Source of the DNA: Comamonadaceae bacterium CG12_big_fil_rev_8_21_14_0_65_59_15
GTDB lineage: Bacteria > Pseudomonadota > Gammaproteobacteria > Burkholderiales > Burkholderiaceae_C
Assembly (NCBI GenBank): GCA_002786915.1
Contig: PCUV01000059.1
Span: forward strand, 1 to 58,658
Length of the DNA stretch: 58,658 nucleotides
Direction: 5' to 3'
Below the pieces are notes generated by a model. The model searched no databases. It was not told the DNA's origin and saw only the letters and a list, made by a program, of their open reading frames with translations. Position 1 is the stretch's first letter, and each line of letters begins with the position of its first letter. Both the position numbers and the translations under genes were made by a program. Below are positions 17,860 through 31,255 of the stretch, in pieces.

Positions 17860-19485
17860 ATGGAAAAACCTTTTGCCATCACTTTGGATGTCGGCACCTC
17901 GCTGGCCAACCACACCGGTTCCTGGCGCACCAACCGGCCGGTCTATCTGAGCCGCAAGCCACCGTGCAACCACCAATGCCCCGCCGGGGAAAACATCCAG
18001 GCCTGGCTGTTTCTGGCTGAATCGGGCAACTACGAAGGCGCCTGGCGCAAGCTGGTGGAAGAAAACCCGTTTCCCGCCATCATGGGCCGCGCCTGTTACC
18101 ACACCTGTGAAGGGGCTTGCAACCGGGGTCAGCTTGATTCGGCCGTCGGCATCAACTCGGTGGAGCACTTTTTGGGTGACCAGGCCATTGCCCAGGGCTG
18201 GAAGTTTGTGCCACCTGCCATGCAGACCGGCAAAAAGGTGCTGGTGGTGGGGGCCGGGCCGTCTGGCTTGTCAGCGGCCTACCACCTGGCCATGCTGGGA
18301 CACAGCGTCACCATGTATGAAGCAGGCCCGCTGCCGGGCGGCATGATGCGCTTTGGCATTCCGCAATACCGCCTGCCGCGCAACGTGATTGATGCCGAGG
18401 TGCAGCGCATCGTCGATCTGGGCGTGCAGATCACCTACAACACCAAGGTCAGCAACGTGCTGGAAACCAAGCAGCAAGGCGGCTTTGATGCCGTGTTTCT
18501 GGCCGTGGGCGCGCACATTGCCAAGCGTGCTTACATTCCGGCGGGCGACTCAGCACACGTGCTTGACGCCGTGTCGGTGTTGCGCTCGATGGAAGGCGAA
18601 GACAAGCCGCTGCTGGGACGCAAAGTGGTGGTGTATGGCGGTGGCAACACGGCCATTGACGTGGCGCGTACCGCCAAGCGACTCGGGGCCACCGAGTCCA
18701 TCATCGTCTATCGTCGTAACCGCGAAAAAATGCCCGCGCATGACTTTGAGCTCGAAGAAGCGCTGCAAGAAGGCGTGCTGGTCAAATGGCTGTCCACCAT
18801 CAAGCAGGCCGGTGAATCGTCGATCACGGTCGAAAAGATGGCGCTGGACGATCAGGGCTTTCCGCAGCCCACGGGCGAATTTGAAACCCTGGAAGCCGAC
18901 TCGGTGGTGCTGGCGCTGGGGCAGGACGTGGACTTGTCGCTGATCGAGGGCATCCCCGGTCTGGTGGTGCAAGACGGTGTGGTGCAGGTCAACGCGCAGA
19001 TGATGACCGGTCACGCGGGTATTTTTGCCGGCGGCGACATGGTGCCCGCCGAGCGCAACATCACCGTGGGCATTGGCCACGGCAAGAAGGCCGCGCGCAA
19101 CATCGACGCCTGGCTGCGTGGCAGCGTCTATACGCCACCGCCCCAAAGCGAAGTGGCCGGGTTCGAGAAGCTCAACACCTGGTATTACAGCGACGCGCCC
19201 AAGACTGTGCGCCCGGTGCTTGACATCATCCGCCGCCAAAGCACGTTTGAAGAAGTGCAGGGCGGTCTGGATGAGACCAACGCCCTCTTTGAAGCGCGGC
19301 GTTGCCTGTCGTGCGGCAACTGTTTTGAATGCGACAACTGCTACGGCGTGTGCCCGGACAATGCGGTCATCAAGCTCGGTCCCGGCAAGGGTTTTGAGTT
19401 CAACTACGACTACTGCAAGGGCTGCGGCATTTGCGTGTCAGAGTGTCCGTGCGGCGCCATCAAAATGGTGCCCGAAGAGATTTAA
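17860..19485 (+). CDS. GltD-like FAD/NAD(P) oxidoreductase fused to a 2[4Fe-4S] ferredoxin domain
   Basis: Electron-transfer subunit of 541 aa. The N-terminus carries the Cys cluster of GltD-like proteins (PPCNHQCPAGENIQAW, RACYHTCEGACNRGQ). Next is an FAD Rossmann motif VVGAGPSGLSAAYHLAMLGH near residue 130, PGGMMRFGIPQYRLP, a second nucleotide site VVYGGGNTAIDVARTAKRLG near 265, and GIFAGGDMV. The last 60 residues add two Cys clusters (CLSCGNCFECDNCYGVCP, CKGCGICVSECPCG), equivalent to a separate delta subunit in other enzymes. I infer electron transfer from the 2-oxoacid to NAD(P). PadH of phenylglyoxylate oxidoreductase is the nearest functional parallel. Confidence 0.9.
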   Translation: MEKPFAITLDVGTSLANHTGSWRTNRPVYLSRKPPCNHQCPAGENIQAWLFLAESGNYEGAWRKLVEENPFPAIMGRACYHTCEGACNRGQLDSAVGINSVEHFLGDQAIAQGWKFVPPAMQTGKKVLVVGAGPSGLSAAYHLAMLGHSVTMYEAGPLPGGMMRFGIPQYRLPRNVIDAEVQRIVDLGVQITYNTKVSNVLETKQQGGFDAVFLAVGAHIAKRAYIPAGDSAHVLDAVSVLRSMEGEDKPLLGRKVVVYGGGNTAIDVARTAKRLGATESIIVYRRNREKMPAHDFELEEALQEGVLVKWLSTIKQAGESSITVEKMALDDQGFPQPTGEFETLEADSVVLALGQDVDLSLIEGIPGLVVQDGVVQVNAQMMTGHAGIFAGGDMVPAERNITVGIGHGKKAARNIDAWLRGSVYTPPPQSEVAGFEKLNTWYYSDAPKTVRPVLDIIRRQSTFEEVQGGLDETNALFEARRCLSCGNCFECDNCYGVCPDNAVIKLGPGKGFEFNYDYCKGCGICVSECPCGAIKMVPEEI

Positions 19486-19506
19486 ACGGCTTGAATCAGC
19501 TTGAAC

Positions 19507-19542
19507 GGGGCACAATCAGGGTTATGTTCTGCCCCTTTTTTT
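19507..19542 (+). terminator. Possible intrinsic terminator after the oxoacid oxidoreductase operon
   Basis: A GGGGCA/TGCCCC stem with a 17-nt loop is followed by seven T residues. The large loop weakens the call. The T tract runs into the ribosome site of the stress-protein gene, so readthrough may occur. Confidence 0.4.
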
Positions 19543-19552
19543 GGAGTGCATC

Positions 19553-19990
19553 ATGTTCAAGCATCTTCTGGTTCCGGTGGATGGTTCTGCCACCTCACAA
19601 ACGGCCGTCGGCAAGGCGACCGATCTGGCCCGTGCCTTTGGCGCGCAGGTGACGGTGATTTATGTGATCGACCCCTATCCGTTTACCGGTGTGGGGACCG
19701 ACTTTGCCTACGGCCAGGCTGAATATCTGAGCGCAGCTACGGCAGAGGCCAATGCTGCCGTGCACGCCGCCAAGGAGTCGTTTGTTAAAGCCGGTGTGGT
19801 GGTGGATACCTCGGTCATTGAGGCGCACACCGCCTGGCGCGGCATTGTGGAAGCGGGCGCGTCACTGGGCGCCGACCTGATCGTGATGGGCTCGCACGGC
19901 CGCAGCGGCCTTGAAAAACTGGTGCTGGGCAGTGTGGCGCAGGCCGTGCTGTCGCATACCAAATTGCCAGTGCTGGTGGTACGCGACTGA
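19553..19990 (+). CDS. Universal stress protein (UspA family)
   Basis: This 145-aa single-domain Usp begins MFKHLLVPVDGS and has the ATP-binding signature VMGSHGRSGLEKLVLGSVAQ near the C-terminus, so it belongs to the nucleotide-binding UspFG/MJ0577-like type. The start is set by GGAG six bases upstream. A TTG upstream is less likely. It follows the oxidoreductase operon, and a strong hairpin terminator comes after it. Confidence 0.93.
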   Translation: MFKHLLVPVDGSATSQTAVGKATDLARAFGAQVTVIYVIDPYPFTGVGTDFAYGQAEYLSAATAEANAAVHAAKESFVKAGVVVDTSVIEAHTAWRGIVEAGASLGADLIVMGSHGRSGLEKLVLGSVAQAVLSHTKLPVLVVRD

Positions 19991-20007
19991 ATTCAGCACC
20001 CCTCAAA

Positions 20008-20031
20008 AAAAGCGACCCGCAGGTCGCTTTT
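20008..20031. terminator. Bidirectional intrinsic terminator
   Basis: AAAAGCGACC and GGTCGCTTTT form a perfect 10-bp stem with the loop CGCA. A-tract and T-tract flanks allow termination on both strands, here for usp (plus) and nrdJ (minus). Confidence 0.85.
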
Positions 20032-20041
20032 ATCAAAACCT

Positions 20042-20090
20042 ATAGCTTCTCGCCCTTATCTGGTAAGGATTAGAAGCTATTTTTATCAAT
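20042..20090. repeat. Second hairpin, dispersed-repeat relative
   Basis: ATAGCTTCT and AGAAGCTAT enclose an inner CCTTA/TAAGG pairing, and TTTT follows. On the minus strand it resembles the ~50-bp dispersed repeat at 14523 and 46143. It ends at the nrdJ stop and may reinforce termination. Confidence 0.5.
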
Positions 20091-23014
20091 CAACCGCACT
20101 GCCCGACGTACCCGCAGGCGGTGCAGAAGTCGCAGCCGTCTTTGTGGATCATGGTGGCGTTGCCGCATTCGGGACAGGGCTTGCCGGCCATGGGGCGGCT
20201 GGCGGCTGCTGCTGCGGGGGCGTTGTCGTCTTCACGCGGGGCGTCTAGCACACCCATGTCGCGCAGCGGAAAGCCTTGCTCGTTCAAGATGCCCAGCATG
20301 GCGTAGCGATGGATGATCAGGCGCGCAATGTAGGCCACGGTGGAGGGCCAGGTTTGCTGGCGTTTTTCACCATTGGGTAGCCCCGGCACAAAGGCCATGA
20401 AGTGGCCCAGTGGCTCAGCGTAGTTGAGCAGCTTGCGCAGCTTCATGCCGATCCAGGCCGGGTCAATCACGCGCATGTCCAGGCTTAGCAGGCGTGCCAG
20501 GCCGTCCATCGCCTTGGGGTAGTTGCCAGAGAATCCCACCGCGCAGGGGCGCGTGGTCATGTTGCCTTCAGCGTCGGGCAGGTTCACTTCTTTGAGCGTG
20601 ACGGTGAAATCTTCGCCGGTGGCGGGGTTGGCCACATCGACCGCCCAGGCTAAAGTACCCGAGGGACCGGTCAGCGGCTCGCTGTGGCTGAACATGGCGT
20701 CCAGCACCGGGGTGCTGGTGGCGCTGGCATCGGCCGCTTTTTTGCCCGACTGCGCGGCGAGCTGGTCGCAGCGCCAGCGGATCACCGCAGCGGTGGCCGC
20801 GACCACGCCCGGGAACGGACGCTTTTCGCCGTGCGGGGGGAAAGGCATGTCAAACGGATGTTCTTCACGCACGGTGGCCAGTGCGTCCAATTTGAGCGCC
20901 AGCCAGGCCGGGTCGTTGGCGCGCAAGTCCATCGACAAAGTCTTGGCCATGGCCCCCAGACCGCGCGGTTGCTCAGCCCCGTTGACCCAGACCTCAAACG
21001 GCTGTAGCCCTTTTCCGTCTTGGGCCGGCAGCTCCCCAATAAAGAGCGCAAAGTCGCCAAACGGATGGTGCACCATGAAGGTCCAGGCACCGTTGCCACC
21101 CGGCACGTCGGGGCGACCGGGCCAGCGTAGGCTCGACAGCACGGCGGTGGGCAGACGGTCGAGCTTGAGGCGGTGGTTGGTGCCTTCAATCTCCAGCGGT
21201 TTGGCGGGTGTGGCGGTGGGCGTGACGCTGAGCACCGAGCCCAGTACGCTGTTAGGGCGATAGGTAGCCAGGCCCTTCAACCCAGCTTGCCAGGCCTGGG
21301 TGTACAGGCCTTGAAAGTCTTCATACGGGTAGTCCGCTGGCACATTGACCGTTTTGGAGATGGCCGTGTCCACATAGGGCGCCACCGCAGCGACCATCTC
21401 GGCATGGGCTTGCGCGCTCATTTCAAGCGCGGTCACAAAGGCGTCAGTCAGCGGTGTGTCGGCACCTTTGAGGTGGCGGTACAGACGCCAGGCGTGGTCT
21501 TCCACCGCGTATTCTTTGGAGCTGCCGTCGGCCATGCGTTTTTTGCGGGTGTAGCTCCAGCTGAAGGCCGGCTCGATGCCGTTACTGGCGTTGTCGGCAA
21601 ATGCCAGGCTGATGGTGCCGGTGGGGGCAATCGACAGCAGGTGCGAGTTGCGCAGACCTTGCGCGCGAATTTTGGTTTTGAGTTTGGCCGGCAGGCGCGA
21701 GGCAAAATTTTGTCCACTGAAGTACAGGTCGGCGTTAAACAGCGGAAACGCGCCGCGTTCGGTGGCCAGGTCGCTGGAGGCAGCGTAGGCGGTGTCGCGC
21801 ATCAACTCGGAAATTTGGCGCGCCATCTCGCGTGCGGGTGCCGTGTCGTAGCGCAGTCCGAGCATGATCAACGCGTCGCCCAGGCCGGTATAGCCCAAGC
21901 CCACGCGCCGCTTGGAGGCGGCTTCGGCCTGCTGCGCCGGTAGCGGCCAGACGCTGGCGTCGAGCACGTTGTCAAGCATGCGTACCGCCACTTTGGCCAC
22001 CGCCGCAAAACCATCACTGTCAAAACGGGCCTGGTCGCTGAAGGGTTCGCGGACAAAACGCGTCAGATCAATCGAACCCAGGCAGCAGCAGCCGTAAGGT
22101 GGCAGTGGTTGCTCGGCACACGGGTTGGTACTAGCGATGGTTTCACAATAGGCCAGGTTGTTGTCACGGTTCATTGTGTCGATGAACAGCACGCCCGGCT
22201 CGGCATGGTCGTAGGTGCTGCGCATGATCTGGTCCCACAGGTCGCGCGCGCGCAGTTTGCGGTACACCCAATGGCCGCTGGCTTCGTCCAGGTAGGCCCC
22301 GTCGGCCTTGGCCTGTGCGCCGGGTTCTGCGCGGTGTACCAGTGCAAAGTCGGCGTTTTCTTGCACCGCCTGCATGAAGTTGTCGGTGACGCCGACAGAG
22401 ATATTGAAGTTGCGCAGGTCACCTTTGTCTTTGGCGTGGATGAATTCTTCTACGTCTGGGTGGTCGCAGCGCAGCACGCCCATTTGGGCGCCGCGGCGCG
22501 CGCCCGCTGATTCGACCGTTTCGCACGAGCGGTCAAACACGCGCATGTAGCTCACCGGGCCGCTGGCGCTGCTTTGGGTGCTGCCGACCCAGGCACCGCG
22601 CGGGCGGATGCGCGAAAAGTCGTAACCCACGCCGCCACCGCGGCGCATGGTTTCAGCGGCTTCGGTGAGCGCCGTGTAGATGCCGGGGTGGCCGTCTTCA
22701 ATGTGGGCAATCGAGTCACCCACAGGCTGCACAAAACAGTTGATGAGGGTGGCCGACAGCGTGGTGCCAGCGGCGGATTGAATGCGCCCGGCGGGCAAAA
22801 AGCCGTTTTGCAATGCGGTCAGGAATTTGGCTTCCCAGGCGGCTTGCTCGGTCGGCTTTTCGACGTTGGCCAGTGCGCGCGCGACGCGCTGGTTGACGTC
22901 TGCGACCGACTTTTCGTCGCCCTTGCTGTATTTTTCGATCAGCACTTCTTCGCTGATGGGTTGCGCTGGCAGCGCCAGCTGGGCAGGGGCGCGGTCGGTT
23001 GTCTGTGATGTCAT
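20090..23014 (-). CDS. nrdJ: Adenosylcobalamin-dependent ribonucleotide reductase (class II)
   Basis: Reduces ribonucleotides to deoxyribonucleotides using B12, independently of oxygen. The 974-aa protein has the first active-site Cys region [13 protein letters not shown], the finger-loop [30 protein letters not shown], and a C-terminal zinc/redox cluster ([20 protein letters not shown]). The ATG at 23014 has an ideal AGGAGGT site. A more upstream ATG would include that site in the coding region. Tandem NrdR boxes lie about 95 bp upstream. No intein or frameshift is seen. Confidence 0.96.
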   Translation of the reverse strand: MTSQTTDRAPAQLALPAQPISEEVLIEKYSKGDEKSVADVNQRVARALANVEKPTEQAAWEAKFLTALQNGFLPAGRIQSAAGTTLSATLINCFVQPVGDSIAHIEDGHPGIYTALTEAAETMRRGGGVGYDFSRIRPRGAWVGSTQSSASGPVSYMRVFDRSCETVESAGARRGAQMGVLRCDHPDVEEFIHAKDKGDLRNFNISVGVTDNFMQAVQENADFALVHRAEPGAQAKADGAYLDEASGHWVYRKLRARDLWDQIMRSTYDHAEPGVLFIDTMNRDNNLAYCETIASTNPCAEQPLPPYGCCCLGSIDLTRFVREPFSDQARFDSDGFAAVAKVAVRMLDNVLDASVWPLPAQQAEAASKRRVGLGYTGLGDALIMLGLRYDTAPAREMARQISELMRDTAYAASSDLATERGAFPLFNADLYFSGQNFASRLPAKLKTKIRAQGLRNSHLLSIAPTGTISLAFADNASNGIEPAFSWSYTRKKRMADGSSKEYAVEDHAWRLYRHLKGADTPLTDAFVTALEMSAQAHAEMVAAVAPYVDTAISKTVNVPADYPYEDFQGLYTQAWQAGLKGLATYRPNSVLGSVLSVTPTATPAKPLEIEGTNHRLKLDRLPTAVLSSLRWPGRPDVPGGNGAWTFMVHHPFGDFALFIGELPAQDGKGLQPFEVWVNGAEQPRGLGAMAKTLSMDLRANDPAWLALKLDALATVREEHPFDMPFPPHGEKRPFPGVVAATAAVIRWRCDQLAAQSGKKAADASATSTPVLDAMFSHSEPLTGPSGTLAWAVDVANPATGEDFTVTLKEVNLPDAEGNMTTRPCAVGFSGNYPKAMDGLARLLSLDMRVIDPAWIGMKLRKLLNYAEPLGHFMAFVPGLPNGEKRQQTWPSTVAYIARLIIHRYAMLGILNEQGFPLRDMGVLDAPREDDNAPAAAAASRPMAGKPCPECGNATMIHKDGCDFCTACGYVGQCG

Positions 23015-23108
23015 GTAATTACCTCCTGGGGTCATTGAAAACGTGGCTTGGGGCACTGAAACAGGGCCCCATGTTGATTTGGGTGCGTTGTGTGAAAGCG
23101 CAGATTAG

Positions 23109-23155
23109 ACACTAGATGTAGTGTTCATCCAATAAGTATTTACTATATGTAGTGT
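23109..23155 (-). promoter_or_regulatory. Two NrdR boxes upstream of nrdJ
   Basis: ACACTAGATGTAGTGT (23109-23124) and TTACTATATGTAGTGT (23140-23155) match the NrdR consensus acaCwATATwGtgt. Their centres are 31 bp apart, about three helical turns, the spacing of genuine NrdR operators. They lie between nrdJ and the divergent uvrB and most likely repress nrdJ when dATP is high. The remaining bases of the 23015-23283 gap show no other clear signal, and no LexA box was found for uvrB. Confidence 0.85.
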
Positions 23156-23283
23156 TTTGATCATGAATAGCTGCATTGGGCCATCGTCTTTGAAGCGCCG
23201 TCCGCGTCAGACCTGCCATCGGTGCTACAGCTTTTGTTGCGCGCTTAAGATCAGTCCCTTTCTTCAACAAAAAGTGATATTTG

Positions 23284-25449
<2,166 letters not shown>

Positions 25450-25462
25450 CTGGTTGGTATTA

Positions 25463-25496
25463 GTACTTGACTAAAATACTCAATGTCTGCTATACT
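25463..25496 (+). promoter_or_regulatory. isc promoter with overlapping IscR type 1-like site
   Basis: -35 TTGACT (25467-25472) and -10 TATACT (25491-25496) are separated by 18 bp. GTACTTGACTAAAATACTC across the -35 fits the left part and centre of the E. coli IscR type 1 consensus, and the right end is weaker. I infer feedback repression by [2Fe-2S]-IscR. Confidence 0.75.
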
Positions 25497-25542
25497 TGAA
25501 CGCAATAGTAGGTTTTTAACGGTACTTTTTCAGGAGCTTGCC

Positions 25543-26079
25543 ATGCGTCTCACTACCAAAGGCCGCTTTGCGGTCACTGCGATGATCGATCTGGGGCTGC
25601 GCCAATCGTCCGGCCCGGTCACGCTGGCAGCGATCAGCCAGCGCCAGCAAATTTCACTGTCGTACCTGGAGCAGCTGTTTGGCAAGCTGCGCCGGCATTG
25701 TCTGGTGGAATCCACCCGTGGCCCGGGCGGCGGTTACACGCTGGCCAAGTCGCCGCAAGACATCACGGTGGCGGAGATCATTACTTCGGTCGATGAGCCG
25801 CTGGATGCCACACAGTGCGGTGGCAAGGAAAACTGCCTGGGTGAAGGTGCGCGCTGCATGACGCACGATTTGTGGGCCTCGCTCAACACCAAAATGGTGG
25901 AGTTTCTGGACTCAGTGAGCCTGCAAAAACTGGTCGATGACCAGCTTGCCAAAGGTTTTGAGGTGGAATCAAAGCCTACACTCAAGCGTGCCATTTCCAC
26001 CTTGTCGCCACTCAAGCCGATGCGCGTGAACGCCCCCAATTCGGTCTTTGCGCTGGGCGCTAGTTACGCCAAGGCCTGA
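25543..26079 (+). CDS. iscR: Iron-sulfur cluster regulator IscR (Rrf2 family)
   Basis: Rrf2-family winged-helix regulator of 178 aa with MRLTTKGRFAVTAMIDLGLR at the N-terminus, a recognition-helix region ISQRQQISLSYLEQLFGKLR, and the cluster-binding Cys triad in CGGKENCLGEGARC followed by MTHDLW. Start set by AGGAG ahead of ATG 25543; the frame opens 20 codons earlier inside the promoter. First gene of the ISC operon, it should sense [2Fe-2S] supply and repress its own promoter. Confidence 0.95.
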   Translation: MRLTTKGRFAVTAMIDLGLRQSSGPVTLAAISQRQQISLSYLEQLFGKLRRHCLVESTRGPGGGYTLAKSPQDITVAEIITSVDEPLDATQCGGKENCLGEGARCMTHDLWASLNTKMVEFLDSVSLQKLVDDQLAKGFEVESKPTLKRAISTLSPLKPMRVNAPNSVFALGASYAKA

Positions 26080-26114
26080 AAGTGGTTGTGTAAACCTTTC
26101 AAAAAACATTCATC

Positions 26115-27335
26115 ATGAGCAGTACCCCGCATTTCCCCATTTACATGGACTACAGCGCCACCAACCCGTGCGACCAGCGCGTGGTGGACGCCATGATCCC
26201 GTGGTTGCGTGAACACTTTGGCAACCCTGCCTCGCGCAGCCACGCGTGGGGCTGGGAGGCCGAACAAGCCGTTGAAACCGCGCGTGGTCATGTGGCGGCG
26301 CTGATCAACGCTGACCCGCGCGAAATCATCTGGACCAGCGGTGCCACCGAATCGAACAACCTGGCGCTCAAAGGCGCAGCGCACTTCTACCAAGACAAAG
26401 GCAAGCACATCATCACCGTCAAGACCGAGCACAAGGCCGTGCTTGACACCTGTCGTGAGTTGGAGCGCCAGGGTTTTGACGTGACCTACATGGACGTGCA
26501 GCCCGACGGTTTGGTCAACCTGGACGCTTTCAAGGCCGCCATCCGCCCCGACACCATCCTGGCCAGCGTGATGTTCGTCAACAACGAAATCGGCGTCATT
26601 CAGGACGTGACGGCGCTGGGCACGATTTGCCGCGAAAAGGGCGTGATTTTTCATGTCGATGCCGCGCAGGCCACCGGGCGCGTGCCGTTTGATATCAGCA
26701 AGTTGCCCGTTGATCTGATGAGTCTGACCAGCCACAAAACCTACGGCCCCAAGGGTATTGGCGCCTTGTTTGTGCGGCGCAAGCCGCGCGTGCGCATCGA
26801 GGCGCAAATGCACGGCGGCGGTCACGAGCGCGGCATGCGCAGTGGCACGCTGCCCACACACCAATGTGTGGGTATGGGCGAGGCCTATCGCATTGCCAAG
26901 CTGGAGATGATGGACGAACTGCCGCGCATCCAGGCGCTGCACGACCGCTTGGTGGCTGGCTTGTCCAAGATCGACCAGGTGTTCGTCAACGGCCACTTGA
27001 CGCAGCGCGTGCCGCACAACCTGAATATCAGTTTCAACTATGTTGAGGGCGAGTCGCTCATCATGGGCATCAAGGGTCTGGCGGTGAGCAGTGGCTCGGC
27101 CTGCACCAGCGCCAGCCTGGAGCCCAGCTATGTGCTGCGCGCGCTGGGCCGCAGCGACGAGCTGGCGCACAGCAGCCTGCGCATGACGATCGGGCGCTGG
27201 AGCACGCAAGAAGAAATCGACTACGCCATCGACACGATTACCAGCAACGTGGCGCGCTTGCGCGAGCTCAGTCCGCTGTGGGATATGTACAAAGAAGGCA
27301 TCGATATTTCCACCATTCAATGGAGTGCTCATTGA
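26115..27335 (+). CDS. iscS: Cysteine desulfurase IscS
   Basis: PLP enzyme that takes sulfur from cysteine for Fe-S assembly. At 406 aa it matches E. coli IscS (404). Seen: the N-terminal [14 protein letters not shown], the PLP-binding TSGATESNN, the Schiff-base Lys in [20 protein letters not shown], and the persulfide Cys in [20 protein letters not shown]. It lies 35 bp after iscR, and a structured repeat separates it from iscU. Confidence 0.97.
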   Translation: MSSTPHFPIYMDYSATNPCDQRVVDAMIPWLREHFGNPASRSHAWGWEAEQAVETARGHVAALINADPREIIWTSGATESNNLALKGAAHFYQDKGKHIITVKTEHKAVLDTCRELERQGFDVTYMDVQPDGLVNLDAFKAAIRPDTILASVMFVNNEIGVIQDVTALGTICREKGVIFHVDAAQATGRVPFDISKLPVDLMSLTSHKTYGPKGIGALFVRRKPRVRIEAQMHGGGHERGMRSGTLPTHQCVGMGEAYRIAKLEMMDELPRIQALHDRLVAGLSKIDQVFVNGHLTQRVPHNLNISFNYVEGESLIMGIKGLAVSSGSACTSASLEPSYVLRALGRSDELAHSSLRMTIGRWSTQEEIDYAIDTITSNVARLRELSPLWDMYKEGIDISTIQWSAH

Positions 27336-27360
27336 ATACCCCCGTGCCGCTGGCTCCGCT

Positions 27361-27412
27361 CCCCCTCAAGGGGGCGATGCCAGTGGCCCGGCAGAGCCGG
27401 TTCCAAGGCATC
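27361..27412 (+). repeat. Structured intergenic repeat between iscS and iscU
   Basis: The hairpin CCCCCT-CA-AGGGGG (27361-27374) is followed by CCGGC-AGA-GCCGG (27388-27400), which is enclosed by GATGCC/GGCATC (27376-27381 with 27407-27412). The flanks look like a common Comamonadaceae intergenic repeat (from memory). It lies inside the ISC operon and may affect mRNA processing or polarity. Confidence 0.65.
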
Positions 27413-27462
27413 CCGGGCTAAAGGCTTCGCGCAATTGAATTGTTTTTTGAAGGAGAAGCACC

Positions 27463-27861
27463 ATGGCATATTCAGACAAAGTAGTGGATCACTATGAAAA
27501 CCCGCGCAACGTGGGCTCTTTTGACAAGGGCGACGATTCGGTCGGTACCGGGATGGTCGGTGCACCCGCGTGCGGCGACGTGATGAAGTTGCAGATCAAG
27601 GTGAACCCCGACACCGGCGTGATCGAAGACGCGCGCTTCAAGACCTACGGCTGTGGTTCGGCCATTGCGTCGAGCTCGCTGGTGACCGAATGGGTCAAAG
27701 GCAAGACGCTGGCGCAGGCGGCGGAGCTAAAAAATAGCCAGATCGCGGAAGAATTGGCGCTGCCACCTGTCAAAATCCACTGTTCGATTTTGGCGGAGGA
27801 TGCCATCAAGGCGGCGGTCAACGACTACCGCCAAAAACATGGTGCTCCCCAAGCCGCCTGA
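27463..27861 (+). CDS. iscU: Fe-S cluster assembly scaffold IscU
   Basis: Scaffold of 132 aa on which [2Fe-2S] clusters are built. Seen: the three cluster Cys in [26 protein letters not shown] and [11 protein letters not shown], the neighbouring Asp in ACGD, and the HscA-recognition motif LPPVK. AAGGAGAAG precedes the ATG. The gene order IscS-IscU-IscA is standard. Confidence 0.97.
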   Translation: MAYSDKVVDHYENPRNVGSFDKGDDSVGTGMVGAPACGDVMKLQIKVNPDTGVIEDARFKTYGCGSAIASSSLVTEWVKGKTLAQAAELKNSQIAEELALPPVKIHCSILAEDAIKAAVNDYRQKHGAPQAA

Positions 27862-27929
27862 GTCTGATTTTTTTGCCGTGGCAGGCTACTACGTCGGCCA
27901 CGGCGGTTCCTAGCAAAGCATTTTTCATC

Positions 27930-28253
27930 ATGGCGATTACGCTAACCGAAGCCGCTGCCCGGCATGTGAACCGTTACCTGGCCAAGCGCGGGCAGGGCGT
28001 TGGCGTGCGACTGGGCGTCAAGACCACCGGCTGTTCCGGTCTGGCCTACAAACTTGAATACGTCGATGAGATTGGCCCCGACGACCTGGTCTTTGAGGGC
28101 CACGGCGTGAAGGTGCTGGTGGACCCCAAGAGCCTGGCCTACATCGACGGCACCGAGCTGGACTTTGTGCGCGAGGGGCTCAACGAAGGCTTCAAGTTCA
28201 ACAACCCCAGAGAGCGTGACCGCTGCGGCTGCGGCGAGTCTTTTCGCGTGTGA
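27930..28253 (+). CDS. iscA: A-type iron-sulfur carrier IscA
   Basis: This 107-aa carrier protein has [20 protein letters not shown], the first Cys in [17 protein letters not shown], and the C-terminal Cys pair in CGCGESFRV. The start is ATG 27930. The frame opens 19 codons earlier with residues unlike IscA. Its stop overlaps the GTG start of hscB. It delivers Fe-S clusters from IscU to targets. Confidence 0.96.
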   Translation: MAITLTEAAARHVNRYLAKRGQGVGVRLGVKTTGCSGLAYKLEYVDEIGPDDLVFEGHGVKVLVDPKSLAYIDGTELDFVREGLNEGFKFNNPRERDRCGCGESFRV

Positions 28254-28768
28254 ATCTTCAAGACAACGATTTCGAGCTGTTCGGGTTGGTGGCCCGCTAT
28301 GCGCAGGACCGCGCCGCGTTGGACGCGCGCTGGAAAGACCTGCAGCGTCAGGTGCACCCGGACAAGTTTGCCGACCAGGGCGCAGCGGCGCAGCGCGTGG
28401 CCATGCAGTGGTCGGTGCGCATCAACGAGGCGTACCAGCGCCTCAAAGACCCCCTCAAGCGTGCGGCCTATCTGTGTGAGCTCAACGCCGCGCCGGTCAA
28501 CGCCGAAAACAACACTGCCATGCCCGCGCCTTTTTTGATGCAGCAAATGCAATGGCGCGAGGATCTGGACGACGCGCAGGGTGCTGAAGAACTGGAACAA
28601 ATCAGGCTGCAGTGCTTGTCAGCAAAGCGCGAGACGCTTCAAAACATAGAGCAGTTGCTGGATGATGCGCATGACTACGCGGGTGCGGTGGCGCAGGTAC
28701 GCGCGCTCATGTTCATCGAACGCTTCATGGCCGACGTGGATGCCCGTCTGGACGAAATCGAAACCTGA
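28250..28768 (+). CDS. hscB: Fe-S assembly co-chaperone HscB
   Basis: J-domain co-chaperone of 172 aa that brings IscU to HscA. The J-domain spans about residues 8-75 and contains the HPDKF motif in [15 protein letters not shown]-terminal helical bundle follows ([20 protein letters not shown]). The GTG start overlaps the iscA stop (GTGTGA), indicating translational coupling. Size and domains match E. coli HscB (171 aa). Confidence 0.95.
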   Translation: MNLQDNDFELFGLVARYAQDRAALDARWKDLQRQVHPDKFADQGAAAQRVAMQWSVRINEAYQRLKDPLKRAAYLCELNAAPVNAENNTAMPAPFLMQQMQWREDLDDAQGAEELEQIRLQCLSAKRETLQNIEQLLDDAHDYAGAVAQVRALMFIERFMADVDARLDEIET

Positions 28769-28815
28769 ATTTTCAAGCCGGTGCGCGCCTGTGGCTGCAC
28801 CGCGTCACAACCAAC

Positions 28816-30672
<1,857 letters not shown>

Positions 30673-30679
30673 AAATTGC

Positions 30680-30717
30680 GGGTCAGACCACTTTGCGCAG
30701 CAAATGTGCTCTGACCC
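30680..30717 (+). repeat. Intercistronic nested hairpin between hscA and fdx
   Basis: GGGTCAGA (30680-30687) pairs perfectly with TCTGACCC (30710-30717), and TTTGC-GCA-GCAAA forms an inner stem with a GCA loop. Upstream GAAAATTGC and the overall layout match the 60-bp units at 16661-16838 (GAAACTTTGC, GGGACAGA/TCTGTCC, loop GCA). One outer base pair is swapped with its partner, evidence that the paired structure is conserved. Confidence 0.8.
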
Positions 30718-30731
30718 CACTGATAAAGACT

Positions 30732-31070
30732 ATGCCCACCATCAAAATTCTTCCTCACCCTGAGTATTGTCCCGCTGGCGCCGAGGTGTCCGCTCCTGCA
30801 GGCACTTCGATCTGCGAGGCACTGCTGGAAAACCACATCCCGATCGAACATGCGTGCGAGATGAGCTGCGCCTGCACCACCTGCCACGTGATCGTGCGTG
30901 AGGGCTTCAAGTCTTTGGCACCGTCCGAGGAGGAAGAAGACGACCTGCTGGACAAAGCCTGGGGCCTGACGCCCTTGTCGCGCCTGGGTTGCCAGGCGAT
31001 CCTGGCGCAGCAAGACCTGGTGATCGAAATCCCCAAGTACAGCATCAACCACGCCAAAGAGGAACACTAA
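30732..31070 (+). CDS. fdx: ISC-type [2Fe-2S] ferredoxin
   Basis: Adrenodoxin-like ferredoxin of 112 aa supplying electrons to Fe-S assembly. Ligand Cys residues are in HACEMSCACTTCHVIV and LGCQAI, and EEEEDDLLDKAWG is the typical acidic helix. The start is the ATG giving MPTIKILPHPEYCPAGAEV, and an upstream in-frame ATG lies inside the hairpin. It ends the ISC operon; no iscX follows. The 185-bp gap to dnaQ shows a purine-rich GGAGGAGG but no gene I could support. Confidence 0.95.
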   Translation: MPTIKILPHPEYCPAGAEVSAPAGTSICEALLENHIPIEHACEMSCACTTCHVIVREGFKSLAPSEEEEDDLLDKAWGLTPLSRLGCQAILAQQDLVIEIPKYSINHAKEEH

Positions 31071-31255
31071 CCAGAGCGTTCATTCAGCAGATTGCCCCAG
31101 ACACCGACTAGCGGCGTGCGTTGGGTATCTGACGCAGCAAAATAAAGGAGGAGGCACGGGCGAAGCCCCAGCCGGGGGACATTTGCGGAGTCGGATGCCC
31201 AGCGTGCGCTGCGGGTTCAAATTGACATCAATGGAAGCACTCACTGCTATCGACC

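Noticed and set aside
23170..23280. Possible LexA box upstream of uvrB
   Set aside because: CTGCCATCGGTGCTACAG has the wrong spacing for CTGT-N8-ACAG.
31071..31255. Possible small RNA or tRNA-like sequence between fdx and dnaQ (GGAGGAGG, GGGTTCAAAT)
   Set aside because: The T-loop-like string has no pairing stem, and no cloverleaf or coding frame can be built.
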